Shown piece by piece: positions 36,784 to 47,036 of a stretch of DNA of 60,371 nt. A program made the position numbers and the translations under genes. This DNA comes from an uncultured Clostridia bacterium (GTDB taxonomy: Bacteria > Bacillota > Clostridia > Oscillospirales > Ruminococcaceae). Positions within the stretch are counted from its first letter, which is position 1. Each line of letters starts with the position of its first letter. Location: positions 1-60,371 of the forward strand of contig CANQFZ010000007.1 in assembly GCA_947600065.1 (NCBI GenBank). Reading direction: 5' to 3'. A model generated the notes under the pieces. It saw only the letters and a list, made by a program, of their open reading frames with translations. It made no database searches and was not told the origin of the DNA.

Positions 36784-36812
36784 TTTAAATATTAAAAAAA
36801 CTGTGGTATAAT
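36784..36812 (+). promoter_or_regulatory. Pilus operon promoter with weak -35
   Basis: TTTAAA (36784-36789), 17 bp, perfect TATAAT (36807-36812). The poor -35 beside the direct repeats suggests it needs an activator. Confidence 0.75.
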
Positions 36813-36872
36813 GACGACAGAATTTTTGAGTTGCCGCCTGTCAGCTAGTGCGGATTGTCGGAGGAAAACGAT

Positions 36873-39800
36873 ATGCAGAACCGAAATAACGCTTCAAATA
36901 AAAAACTGCATAGCCATAGGTCTCCGTGGCAAAGAATACTTGCCTCGGTGCTTTGCGTTTGTCTTGTCGTTCCTATGCTGAACGGCGTTGATCTCACATG
37001 GAAAATGCAATCGAAGTCGAATATAGCTTCTGCGGCAGAAGCTACAGCAGAGCAGGAAGCGCGCAAAGCGGAATACGCGAAGAAGTTTAATTTGGATGAT
37101 CTTAAATGGAACGAGAGCACAGACGACGGAAAGTTAAACTACGGCGGTTCTAATAGAAATTACCTCGACTGGAGAACAAAGGGCACATCTTTCTGCGGCA
37201 TTACTCAGAGAAACTATATCCATGTTTTTGCATTTGAGGGCGACACTATTTGCTTCGGTTCAAATGTAGATAAATCCCGGCTCGATATAAGCGGAGATAC
37301 ATTAGTATCGACAAATAAGGATTTGCAAGATGAAATCGAGGCTAAGCTCGGAAAAGGCGCAACGGCGGATATTGTACTTATCGACCTTCAGGGAAACCGC
37401 ATACCTTTTGACGTTATTACAAACGGCGCAGGTCATATTCCGAATGTACAGACAGAAGTTCTCGCTAAAACCATGGAGAGCATGGCGGGAAATAGCAGAA
37501 CAGACAAAAGCGGCAAAGAATTTTCTTATACTCCCCTTACCTATAAAGTAAAGGAAACGGGCGTTTATACATTTGAATTCCATTCTACCAACACCGACAG
37601 CAAAAACGGTACAAGGGGGCAGGGCTTAAGGAAAGAAGAGGATTTCTATAACGGGACTGTTCCTGATGGGATTACAGCAAATGAAGCACAAGGTATGTTG
37701 GTTGCCGCATGGGACGTTAGCGTTTTTAATGAAATGGATCAGAAAGAAACGGGCAGAGTTTATGCCGATTATCTTTCTTTACAAAACAACGGTAACACGG
37801 TAGAAACATATTACGTACTGACTACCGACAGCTATATCTATAGGTGGGATTGGAACGGAAACGCTCCTTATACATACGGCTTCTTTACAGACAACCGCGG
37901 TCTTATAGACAATGTTACGGGAAATACCATTTATAAATCCGTAAAGAACCTTGATAACGGCGGACAGGATTATACAAAGTTCGGAGCGGAATATAAATAT
38001 CCTACAAGTATAAACACGGAAACTTCTAAAACGTTTTCCATATTCTTTGAAATGCCGAACACCGACCTTGAGGGGCATTTGTATTCAAAGGCTCTCCAGC
38101 CCGACCCCGCAGAGGATATAAAGTTTATAGACAAGGTTACTGTAGAGGGCAAGGAAGTACCCGGCGCTTATCAAGGGGCGGGCGGATATTTCTCGTTTAA
38201 AACGGGAGAAGCAACTACAGCCACGCTGACGCTCGATTTCACTAAGCTTAAAGACGCAGAAGGAAATCCTGTAAAGGAAAAGTATGCTCCCGTTAGTATT
38301 TCAAGGTCGGTAACTCCTCATTCCATAAACTATTTTTACTGGGACGGAAAAGACGGAAACGGAGAAGTTATACCCAAAGGAAAATATAATATAGCAGACC
38401 TGCTTACTATCACCACAAAAGCGGGAGAAATACATTTCCCCGTAACCGATATGGAGACTGCCTCAAAAGGCTTTACCATTACCCGCGTCAGCCACATCTA
38501 TGATAAAAACGGAAATCAATTGGACACAGAAGGCTCTATTCTTGATGCGACAAAGAGCGTAATATATTATGATGATTCGGCTGTTTATTACGGAGAGGCA
38601 ATAGGAACTACATACGATAATACACAAGCTGACGTAAAGAACGACGGCAGTAAATATGTGTTGCGCGAACATTATAAGGACATGGGAAGTCTGAAAGATG
38701 ATTCAACAGGAAAATCAAACAGCGTATATTTTCGGTATAACAACGTAAAACCCGGAGTGAACGGCAACGAATATTATATCAGAAGTCAGTGCAAGGATTA
38801 TGTAGGCGGTATTACTGCACTTAATGACGGAGTTACGGGCTTTACTGCCGAAAAATTTATCCGCATAGGCGACCATAGCCATACCACAAACCAAATTCAG
38901 TTTTATAATAAGGACGGCAATTTCCTCAAGAGCGGTGAATTTGACAGTCAGAAGTTAATGATAGATTATCTCGACAGCTCAAAACACCCCGTTGGAGTTA
39001 CAAACTCAAATGGAGAAACATCTGTGACTGTTGGCAGTACCAAAGAATACTATTATGGTAGTGTAAGCGACTACGGACTTGTAAACTACTGGACATTTAT
39101 TCCCTCCCAGCCCGTAACGCTTAGCTCCGATATAGGAACGATAGATATAATAGAGGGAAATTCTTTCAATCTTTCTTGTCAGGTATTCTTTGACAATGTG
39201 GTAAACGGATATTACGACCAGATGGTGGACGAGGACACGCTCCTTTCGGGCATTACTCTCAGACTTTACCGCAAGACCAAAGACACAAGCCCGATAAAAG
39301 GCAAAACATACTACAGAAAAGGTACATCAAGCACCAAAGTTAATAGCAGTGATAAGGTTAATTCCAAATGGGATACTATAACTCCTGTAAATTCAGCCAC
39401 AGTAACTAACCCCCAAGGAAGCGGACTTTTTGAGCTATACAGCGAAGCAGTTACCACTATAGGCGGATATGTGTTCAGTAATATCCCCTATGAAAACGGA
39501 GATGTTTTTGCATATGAAGTTGTACGTCCGAATAATAGTTATATCCTTACTTCGGGAACACAACAAGGTAAATCACAAACACTATCAAAGGGTCATATCA
39601 TAGGAAATAACTATGTTCTGTATAACTATGACAAGGCCGCTTATGGAACGGAAGTTCAGTTTATAACCGTAGGCACGGGCGGAATTGACCCGACAAAGAA
39701 AAGCGACGGTAAGAGCGAAAACGACACCCGCACCATATCGGCAGTTGACGTAGGCTATAACTATTCTACATACAAGACCATAACGCTTCAAAAGACATGG

Positions 39801-42800
39801 GATACGCCGACAGAGGAAACGCCCGTGCCGGTGTTTGAGCTCAGCTATGTAGACAACAATAATATAGCTCATGTCTACGAGGAAAGACCCCTCGCAAAGA
39901 TAGACAAGCTTTCATATTCCTATCCCCTGCTTTCAGACTCGATAGGCGGAAATAAAATAAAAGACTGGTTTGTTTCTGCGGAGTACTATATAATAGGCAA
40001 CACGCTGTATAAGCAAGTGTTTGAATATTCGCCCGAAGCGGGAGATTATTCGAGCTTTGTCGGAAAGTGCTATAAATATAAGGTAGAACTTACAGACGGA
40101 AACAAGGACAAGGTAACGAACCAGTTTGACCTTCCCGACAAAAACAGCGACGGAGTGAGCGACTGGAACGACCTCGCGGGATTTGCGGAAGAAGATTGGG
40201 AATTGTCGTCTGCTTCGACCTATCACGCGGTTCTCGACAGAATAATCGGAACGCAGGAAATAAACATAAGCATAACTAACTCGACAAACTCGGGTATTAT
40301 CGAAGTTCTGAAATACACAGGCGCATTTGAGGACAACAATTTTCTTCAGGGCGCGACGTTCCGTGTATATACGACGATCAACTCGGAAACGGAGATAACG
40401 CTTGAACAGGTTCAAGAGAAAATCGACAGCGGAAAAAACGAAGATCTGCAATGGCTTTCCGAACATCAGGTCGGAAGCTCCACGACAAGAACAAACGGGC
40501 GCGTTACGTTTGCGGGACTTGACCCGAATAAGCACTATATCGTGCGCGAGGTCTACTCACCTGCGGGCTATAGATTTATGGAAGCGCTCTATATGGTTCA
40601 CCCGAAGGGCTGTACAAAACATAAGTTAGCCGAAGGCGCAAGCGACGTCGAAAAAGAAAAGTGGAACATGCAGAACTTCTCCTTTAATGAAGAAGGTTAT
40701 GTCCAGGCACCTATAGCAAATATCCCCGCAAACGGTGATATGGCAATTAGAAAACAGATAGTCGGGCGCGCTTGGAACAGCGAGGACAGTTTCTCTTTTG
40801 ACCTTCAGTTCTGGAATGGAAACGACAAACTTAGTTTTAAAGAAAATGAATACAACTATCTCGGAGCGATTGAAATTTCGGAAGACGAATATAGATACTT
40901 TACCAATGCAGGCGAAGGAGATAACCTTAACGCAACTCTTAAAGCGTTTATTGAAGCGATAAATAACAGCACAGATGATATAATAGTAAACTATCTGAGC
41001 GATTATGCGAAGAATGTTATTTCAATAAACGGCACAAAGGATATCGAAGAATCGCTTGTTGACACAAAGCAGTCGGTTTCGATGGTTGTTAATGCCGAAA
41101 CTGACGAGGACGGAAATCCTGTTGAGGAAAACCCCGAAGACGCTATTCTTAATACTTCAAAAGACGAAGGTACGGAGAATAAAAAGCAGACAGTTGATCC
41201 CCACCCCTTCCCTGCTGCGGGAACATATACATTTACGATAAGGGAAAATGTTCCGAGCAATACAGGAACAATGATATATACGGGGCGCGTTTATACGCTT
41301 GAGGTAGTAGTAACGAGAGTGCTTGACCCGAAGGAAGAAGAAGGCACTTCTATAAGACTTGATAACTCGTATCTCAAAGCGGAAGTAAATCAGATCTACT
41401 ATCAAGACCCGACCACAGACGGCGCAAAATACCCCGATAATTACGGTCCGAAGCAGATCTACGCGGGCGTTGCTCCTACATTTACAAACGAGTATTATGT
41501 ACAGCCCGCAAAGCAAAGCACAAACTACGCTATTGAAAAACAGTTCAGCGGAAGAATGGACGAGTTCGGAAATCTGCTGAAAGACTGGCTCGAAAGCGAT
41601 AAATTCACAATCAAGATAGAGGGCGCGGACGACATAACAAAAGAAGCTCTCTTAAACGGAAACATCTTTATAGGCGGTCTGAACGAAACAGGCTCTTACA
41701 GTGAAACAAAAACGCTTGTATTTAAAAATGACGGAGTTTATGACAGCAAAGACAAGCTGCTAAGCAAAGTTGACGAAAATCACTTATTCAGGTTTGACGA
41801 GCTGGATTTCAGAAACCTTGCGTTCCCTGTTGAATGGGTGTTCTCAGAAAGCAAAGGAAAGTATAATAAGGACGACGTTGTTCCGAAAAACGACGCAGAA
41901 GACAGAAATGTAGTTCTTTATGTTGACGAGGCAAATGCAAAGGAATATGGAGTAGACGTAGGAAACTACTTTGTTGAAAATGTAAACGCCGAATTAAATA
42001 AAAACAATCTCTATCCCGTAACTTCGCGTACGCAGAACATTGTTTATACTCTGATGATAAGCGAAGAAAAGGGCGATATAAAGGGCGTTACTTATGACGA
42101 AACGAAGTATAAAATGGTCATTACTCTTAAAAATGCCCTCAATGTCGGCACTACAAGACCTACCGAAGCAGTTACAGACGGCATAATCGACGAGATCGAG
42201 ATAAGCCTTTATTCGATGAAAGGCGCAGAAGAAGATTTAAAGGCATACTGCAAGACCGACCAGCATGTTGTGACGAAATTTGAAGATTGGAGTAATCCCG
42301 AAAAATATTTTGCTTCTTATACGACATCAAGCGGTCACACGGCTACTTATGCTGTTTACTACGTCACTGCAGGCGGAGAGATAAGGGAAGCAAGGATTAC
42401 GGAAAGCGGCAGCTCAAAGAAATATGAGGTGTTCTATTCGAACAACTGGCACGAAATAACCGCAAGTAACTTCGATGATTATCTCGGCTACGGCGTTACT
42501 TTCATAATCAAGCGCGAGGAACATTCCGCCACGGAAACCCACGCAATGCCGTTTAATAACACTTATACCGAAACCGCGAAGTGGACGCCGAAAATTACAA
42601 AAACGATAAACGGCAGAAAATGGCTTAATACCGACAGCTTTACGTTCACTATAGAAGCAACTTCTTGGCCCGGATATGACGGCGAACATGAAACAGGCGA
42701 CTACAAATTGCACGAGCCTAAAATCACTGATAAAGATATTGATGTCGCATACGCTGACTTGACGACAGGCGGAACGACAGCCGAGGCTGCAATGTCCGAA

Positions 42801-44096
42801 ATAGAGTTCAATGCTCCGGGTTTATACACGTTTACGGTAACCGAAAGTTTGACGAAAGAAACGGGCGGTATAAGCATAAACTACGGAGAAGTAACGCTTA
42901 CAGTGAAGGTAACGAGCGACAACAACGGCACATTGACAGTCGAAAGCGTCACGGCCGACAAAGACGGTATAGTAAGTCCTTTTGTATACACTTCTGCGGG
43001 AAATGTTAAGCTGAACTTTATAAACACCTACAGCGAAACGGGAAATTTCCGACTTTACCTCACAAAGACGCTTAAGGGAAGAACATGGACGGACGAAGAA
43101 TTCACCTTTGCCGTTACTCCCGATCCCGATACTTTAAAGGCAATAAATAGCGGACAACTCAAAGTTCCCGAAAGTTGGGGAGAAATTAAAGACGGAAAAT
43201 ATACCGTGATTATCAAAAACGATGATGATAACTCAACGAACGTTACAGGAGAACTAAAAACTTCGCCTTGGACGACAAGAAAACTTGATTTGGGAGAGCT
43301 TAGTATAACCACTGCGGGAACGACAGGCGGGAAATACGGTTTTACAATTGAGGAAAAAGCAAGCGAAAATCTCACTTGCGCTCAGCCGAGCATATACCTA
43401 ACAATAAACGCTTTTACCGATGAGAGCAACACAGGTAAACTCAAATTCGCGGCGGCGACATATGCTACTGTAAGCGCTGACTCGCCGCCTATTACAGAAG
43501 GCACAAGCGACATTACGCTTCCGTTTACAAACGCGGACACAAGGCTTGGAACAATAACGGTGACTAAGGTCGTAAGAGATCAGCCTGCGGACGAAAAGTT
43601 CACGTTTACGCTGACATTAAAAGCGCCAACAGACAACAATCTTCTTTTAGTGATTGATGAGCTTGTAATTACTATTAGCGGCGGTAAAATCACGAAAGAA
43701 TTTGACACAAGTTCCACTGACGGAACATATTCCATGACGTTTGAGTTAGGAAACGAAGATGCTCTTAAAATTGAGAATGTTCCTTTCGGCACGGAATATG
43801 CGGTCACGGAAAAAGATTACAAAGGCTTTCACCTACAGGAAGTCAAGGACAAAGATGGCAAAGCTCTTACGTTGTCCTCTGACGGAAAGACAGTAACCAG
43901 CAAGATAACAACCGAAAACAACAATGTTGTTCTTGAGTTTGTAAACTCGCGGTTCTATGATATGCCGTTTACGGGCGGAGCGGGCGTTCACCCATGGGTA
44001 ATACTAGGAATAATGCTTATGGTTCTCCCGCCGACTATTTATCTGTTTTACAGGAAAAGGCGAAAACGAGAGTTCACCAAGTTCTTTAAAAAATAG
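36873..44096 (+). CDS. Giant modular sortase-anchored adhesin, probable pilus tip protein
   Basis: This 2407-aa protein starts at the ATG at 36873, 8 bp after GGAGG. An N-terminal signal segment (about 27-45) leads to a large N-terminal adhesin-like region (about 60-750), which contains a FlgD-like stretch FYWDGKDGNGEVIPKGKYNI near 485. SdrB/Cna-B/SpaA-like units follow (about 770-1240). At least four, probably five, isopeptide-type pilin modules follow (about 1290-2360). Each has a Lys in an I-K-x-x-x-G-R-x-W type strand (IRKQIVGRAW, ITKTINGRKW, LTKTLKGRTW) and a Glu in YTFTIRE / YTFTVTE / YGFTIEE. The C-terminus has MPFTGG (about 2364), a membrane segment and a basic tail. Size and first position suggest the tip. 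Confidence 0.88.
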   Translation: MQNRNNASNKKLHSHRSPWQRILASVLCVCLVVPMLNGVDLTWKMQSKSNIASAAEATAEQEARKAEYAKKFNLDDLKWNESTDDGKLNYGGSNRNYLDWRTKGTSFCGITQRNYIHVFAFEGDTICFGSNVDKSRLDISGDTLVSTNKDLQDEIEAKLGKGATADIVLIDLQGNRIPFDVITNGAGHIPNVQTEVLAKTMESMAGNSRTDKSGKEFSYTPLTYKVKETGVYTFEFHSTNTDSKNGTRGQGLRKEEDFYNGTVPDGITANEAQGMLVAAWDVSVFNEMDQKETGRVYADYLSLQNNGNTVETYYVLTTDSYIYRWDWNGNAPYTYGFFTDNRGLIDNVTGNTIYKSVKNLDNGGQDYTKFGAEYKYPTSINTETSKTFSIFFEMPNTDLEGHLYSKALQPDPAEDIKFIDKVTVEGKEVPGAYQGAGGYFSFKTGEATTATLTLDFTKLKDAEGNPVKEKYAPVSISRSVTPHSINYFYWDGKDGNGEVIPKGKYNIADLLTITTKAGEIHFPVTDMETASKGFTITRVSHIYDKNGNQLDTEGSILDATKSVIYYDDSAVYYGEAIGTTYDNTQADVKNDGSKYVLREHYKDMGSLKDDSTGKSNSVYFRYNNVKPGVNGNEYYIRSQCKDYVGGITALNDGVTGFTAEKFIRIGDHSHTTNQIQFYNKDGNFLKSGEFDSQKLMIDYLDSSKHPVGVTNSNGETSVTVGSTKEYYYGSVSDYGLVNYWTFIPSQPVTLSSDIGTIDIIEGNSFNLSCQVFFDNVVNGYYDQMVDEDTLLSGITLRLYRKTKDTSPIKGKTYYRKGTSSTKVNSSDKVNSKWDTITPVNSATVTNPQGSGLFELYSEAVTTIGGYVFSNIPYENGDVFAYEVVRPNNSYILTSGTQQGKSQTLSKGHIIGNNYVLYNYDKAAYGTEVQFITVGTGGIDPTKKSDGKSENDTRTISAVDVGYNYSTYKTITLQKTWDTPTEETPVPVFELSYVDNNNIAHVYEERPLAKIDKLSYSYPLLSDSIGGNKIKDWFVSAEYYIIGNTLYKQVFEYSPEAGDYSSFVGKCYKYKVELTDGNKDKVTNQFDLPDKNSDGVSDWNDLAGFAEEDWELSSASTYHAVLDRIIGTQEINISITNSTNSGIIEVLKYTGAFEDNNFLQGATFRVYTTINSETEITLEQVQEKIDSGKNEDLQWLSEHQVGSSTTRTNGRVTFAGLDPNKHYIVREVYSPAGYRFMEALYMVHPKGCTKHKLAEGASDVEKEKWNMQNFSFNEEGYVQAPIANIPANGDMAIRKQIVGRAWNSEDSFSFDLQFWNGNDKLSFKENEYNYLGAIEISEDEYRYFTNAGEGDNLNATLKAFIEAINNSTDDIIVNYLSDYAKNVISINGTKDIEESLVDTKQSVSMVVNAETDEDGNPVEENPEDAILNTSKDEGTENKKQTVDPHPFPAAGTYTFTIRENVPSNTGTMIYTGRVYTLEVVVTRVLDPKEEEGTSIRLDNSYLKAEVNQIYYQDPTTDGAKYPDNYGPKQIYAGVAPTFTNEYYVQPAKQSTNYAIEKQFSGRMDEFGNLLKDWLESDKFTIKIEGADDITKEALLNGNIFIGGLNETGSYSETKTLVFKNDGVYDSKDKLLSKVDENHLFRFDELDFRNLAFPVEWVFSESKGKYNKDDVVPKNDAEDRNVVLYVDEANAKEYGVDVGNYFVENVNAELNKNNLYPVTSRTQNIVYTLMISEEKGDIKGVTYDETKYKMVITLKNALNVGTTRPTEAVTDGIIDEIEISLYSMKGAEEDLKAYCKTDQHVVTKFEDWSNPEKYFASYTTSSGHTATYAVYYVTAGGEIREARITESGSSKKYEVFYSNNWHEITASNFDDYLGYGVTFIIKREEHSATETHAMPFNNTYTETAKWTPKITKTINGRKWLNTDSFTFTIEATSWPGYDGEHETGDYKLHEPKITDKDIDVAYADLTTGGTTAEAAMSEIEFNAPGLYTFTVTESLTKETGGISINYGEVTLTVKVTSDNNGTLTVESVTADKDGIVSPFVYTSAGNVKLNFINTYSETGNFRLYLTKTLKGRTWTDEEFTFAVTPDPDTLKAINSGQLKVPESWGEIKDGKYTVIIKNDDDNSTNVTGELKTSPWTTRKLDLGELSITTAGTTGGKYGFTIEEKASENLTCAQPSIYLTINAFTDESNTGKLKFAAATYATVSADSPPITEGTSDITLPFTNADTRLGTITVTKVVRDQPADEKFTFTLTLKAPTDNNLLLVIDELVITISGGKITKEFDTSSTDGTYSMTFELGNEDALKIENVPFGTEYAVTEKDYKGFHLQEVKDKDGKALTLSSDGKTVTSKITTENNNVVLEFVNSRFYDMPFTGGAGVHPWVILGIMLMVLPPTIYLFYRKRRKREFTKFFKK

Positions 44097-44129
44097 TAAA
44101 ATCAAATGATTTTAAGGAAGGAGTTTTTT

Positions 44130-46106
44130 ATGAATACTTCAACAAAACATTTTTTACCTCGGATAATAAGCGCAGTTATTGCGGTGCTGCTGGCGCTTAC
44201 GGTGGCTGTGCCCGCAATGGGGGCGGCGGCTTCGCCCTTGCCACCGTCTGATAATCTTACGATAACCATTCACAACAATACTGGTCTGCCTGTTATGAAA
44301 GCGGGGATGTTTGATGTATATCAGCTTTTTACGGGCGTTGTCAATGACGTACATGAATCAGAAGAAGATGACGAATGGGACGATACATGGGAAGATTACA
44401 CCCTTGCTAATATCAAATGGGGCAAGAGCCTTGAAGACGGTCATGAAACTTTGCTTACAACTCTTAAAGCTTTAGAGGAAACGGACTATGCTTGGGCTTA
44501 TGATGATACAAAGAATGTATTTGAAGATGTATCTACTGCGGCTGATTTGGCAAACGTTCTTGCAGAACATGGCACTACCACGGAATTTATGCAGGGATTT
44601 GCTAAAATAATGAAAACAACTAAAGGCGTTTTAACTCCGCTTGAAAAGGGCACTGATTACACGGAAACATTAGACACTAAATCGACTGATGATGGCGCTG
44701 ATGATACGCTTTCTTATAAAGTTAATGCTCCCGGCTATTATATGTTTGCAGAGCCGTCAAAGCATACTGCTGATGATGACGCTGAATCCGAATATATCAT
44801 AGCTGTTCTCGGAAGTCAGTCGATTTATCTGAAGGCTTCTATACCTACCGTTGAAAAATGGATAAATGCAGTTGGAGATACAAAGGGAACATCTGCAGAT
44901 ATTACCGATACAATAACGTTTGTTATTGAAGGTACTCTCCCTAAGAACTATACTGACTTTGTAGATGGTTATGAGTATATATTCCATGATTATCTTTCCG
45001 ACGCATTCACTATTACAGAAGGTACTGTAGTTATTACTATTACAACAGGCACAGATACGTTTACACTTAAAGCTGACCAATATTTTATAGAATCTCCGAT
45101 TGGAACAGTTACTGACGAATGTACAAAAGAATTTCGTATCGGAAAAAAGGGAGAGAAAACTACTGACGGATCTGTTTATTATGACCTAATGGGTTTGAAT
45201 GGCGAAACCGACGATAAAGGTAACACAATCAAAATAGATTCGTCTTCAAAAATTTCAGTTGAATATAAAGTAACCCTTAACGAAAAAGCAAAAATGGGTC
45301 AAGACGGCAAAGATAATAAAAGTAGTGTTATTCTCCAGTATTCAAACGATCCTAACGACGAACTGAATAAGACAAATAAGACACATTCGAGCGCTGTCTA
45401 TGTATATACTTATGGTCTTGATTTGAAGAAAGTCGGAAGTAATGCACCCGACACTGGACTTGCGGGAGCGGACTTTGTACTCAAAAACGATGAAGGTCAA
45501 TACGCTCAATTTATGGATCAAGAAATTGATGGCGTTACATATCGCCGCTTTAATGGTTGGGTAGATGCTGATACCGTTATTGATTTAATCGATTCATATG
45601 ATGAAGCAAAAGACGCTTATGACAAGGCTCCAACCGCTAGCGCTTCGGCTGCGAAAGAAACTCTTGACGCGGCAGCAGCGGCAATGGAAAACTATCTGCT
45701 TACATCAGATTCTGACGGTAAAATCTATGTAAAAGGCATTGACAACGATACATATTCTCTTGTCGAAGTTATAACTCCTGCGGGTTATAATACAATGGCT
45801 GACTTTGAATTTACAATTGACGAAGATATAAACACGACAAACGGACAGCTTACACAATTTACATATCAGTCCGATACAACCACTGATGTAAAGATATATA
45901 GTTCTTCAAGTGAATCCGGTGTATTTAATAACGGTCTTATCCCCGATACGCTGACAAACATAAAAGCTCCCCTGCTTCCCTTTACGGGCGGTATAGGAAC
46001 AGTTATATTCTATGTTCTCGGCGGAGCGCTTATTGCGGGAGCTATAGTGTACATCGTTATTATTGCTAAAAAGCGCAACAAAGAAACCGAAAACTCTGAT
46101 AAATGA
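44130..46106 (+). CDS. Major pilin (isopeptide-forming, SpaA/FimA-like)
   Basis: This 658-aa pilin starts at 44130 after AAGGAG. It has a signal peptide (about 10-40), an N-terminal domain, a fimbrial D2-like domain (VEKWINAVGDTKGTSADITDTITFVIEGTLP, about 245-440), the conserved VYTYGLDLKKVG junction that begins a SpaA-like domain (GADFVLKNDEGQ ... TYSLVEVITPAGYNTM), and a C-terminal LPFTGG sorting signal with membrane anchor and basic tail. Such domains form internal Lys-Asn/Asp bonds. It is the probable shaft subunit polymerised by the following class C sortases. A T-rich codon choice in its second half differs slightly from neighbours. Confidence 0.93.
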   Translation: MNTSTKHFLPRIISAVIAVLLALTVAVPAMGAAASPLPPSDNLTITIHNNTGLPVMKAGMFDVYQLFTGVVNDVHESEEDDEWDDTWEDYTLANIKWGKSLEDGHETLLTTLKALEETDYAWAYDDTKNVFEDVSTAADLANVLAEHGTTTEFMQGFAKIMKTTKGVLTPLEKGTDYTETLDTKSTDDGADDTLSYKVNAPGYYMFAEPSKHTADDDAESEYIIAVLGSQSIYLKASIPTVEKWINAVGDTKGTSADITDTITFVIEGTLPKNYTDFVDGYEYIFHDYLSDAFTITEGTVVITITTGTDTFTLKADQYFIESPIGTVTDECTKEFRIGKKGEKTTDGSVYYDLMGLNGETDDKGNTIKIDSSSKISVEYKVTLNEKAKMGQDGKDNKSSVILQYSNDPNDELNKTNKTHSSAVYVYTYGLDLKKVGSNAPDTGLAGADFVLKNDEGQYAQFMDQEIDGVTYRRFNGWVDADTVIDLIDSYDEAKDAYDKAPTASASAAKETLDAAAAAMENYLLTSDSDGKIYVKGIDNDTYSLVEVITPAGYNTMADFEFTIDEDINTTNGQLTQFTYQSDTTTDVKIYSSSSESGVFNNGLIPDTLTNIKAPLLPFTGGIGTVIFYVLGGALIAGAIVYIVIIAKKRNKETENSDK

Positions 46107-46112
46107 TCCGTG

Positions 46113-46144
46113 CGGTCGGGACGGCGGCTTGCCGTCCCGCACGC
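46113..46144 (+). promoter_or_regulatory. Stable hairpin between major pilin and sortase genes
   Basis: A perfect 9-bp GC-rich stem (CGGGACGGC / GCCGTCCCG, 46117-46125 and 46131-46139) with flanking GTGCG / GCAC pairing. There is no T-run. It may stabilise the pilin transcript or lower sortase expression. Confidence 0.65.
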
Positions 46145-46162
46145 GGGGTTATGTAGAAACAT

Positions 46163-47029
46163 ATGGGAAAAACCGCAAAACCGAAAAGTAAAAAACATAC
46201 CGCGGTTTCAGCCGTAATTCTGACGCTTGTTCTTCTTACGGGCATTGCGCTGCTGCTGTATCCGACTGTAGCGGATTATATAAATTCACTCGACTACAGA
46301 AAGGATATCGAAAAGTATCAGGACGACGTTAAAAAACTTGACGACACGACAAGGCAGAATATGCTCAAAGAATCGGAAGAATGGAACATAAGACTTGCAG
46401 AGAAATCGGAGCTTATGGGGCTGCTTACAAGCAAGGAACACACGACCTATAACAGCCTTTTGGACCCTTCGGATACGGGCATTATAGGTTATATAGAAAT
46501 TGAAAAGCTGAAAATTTACCTTCCTATCTACCACGGAACGGAAGAACCCGTGCTTCAGAGCGGCATAGGACACCTCGAAGGTTCGTCACTCCCGATCGGC
46601 GGAAAAGGAACTCATTCGCTCTTATCGGGGCACAGCGGTCTTCCCTCCTCAAAGCTGTTCAGCAACATAGACCAGCTTGAAAAGGGAGATACGTTTGTTA
46701 TCCATGTTCTCGGGGAAGTATTGACATACAGAGTTGAAAGCTCGGTGGTGGTGCTTCCCGAAGCTGCCGAAAAGCAGGAGTTTTATCCCGACCGCGATAT
46801 TTGCACGCTTATGACCTGCACACCATACGGGGTTAATACTCACCGTCTTCTTGTGCAGGGAGTGAGGGTCGAAACCGTTGAGGAAGAAAAGCCCGAAACG
46901 CCTGTTGAAGAAGTAATTCCCGAAGAAGAAATGCCCGTTATACTTTGGGTGGCAATTTTCGGTATTACCGCGGTAATTATTGCCGTGGTGATAATTCTTC
47001 TTGTACGGCACAAAAAGCGGCGGAAATGA
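46163..47029 (+). CDS. Class C-like pilus sortase 1
   Basis: This 288-aa transpeptidase has N-terminal (about 13-33) and C-terminal (about 258-282) membrane segments, as class C enzymes do. Catalytic residues are His in SGHSGLPSSKLF, Cys in CTLMTCTPYG and Arg in NTHRLLVQG. It should link pilin subunits by joining the cleaved Thr to a pilin Lys. A class C lid motif is not obvious; LLDPSDTG is the nearest. The upstream ribosome binding site is weak. Confidence 0.93.
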   Translation: MGKTAKPKSKKHTAVSAVILTLVLLTGIALLLYPTVADYINSLDYRKDIEKYQDDVKKLDDTTRQNMLKESEEWNIRLAEKSELMGLLTSKEHTTYNSLLDPSDTGIIGYIEIEKLKIYLPIYHGTEEPVLQSGIGHLEGSSLPIGGKGTHSLLSGHSGLPSSKLFSNIDQLEKGDTFVIHVLGEVLTYRVESSVVVLPEAAEKQEFYPDRDICTLMTCTPYGVNTHRLLVQGVRVETVEEEKPETPVEEVIPEEEMPVILWVAIFGITAVIIAVVIILLVRHKKRRK

Positions 47030-47036
47030 GGCGGAA

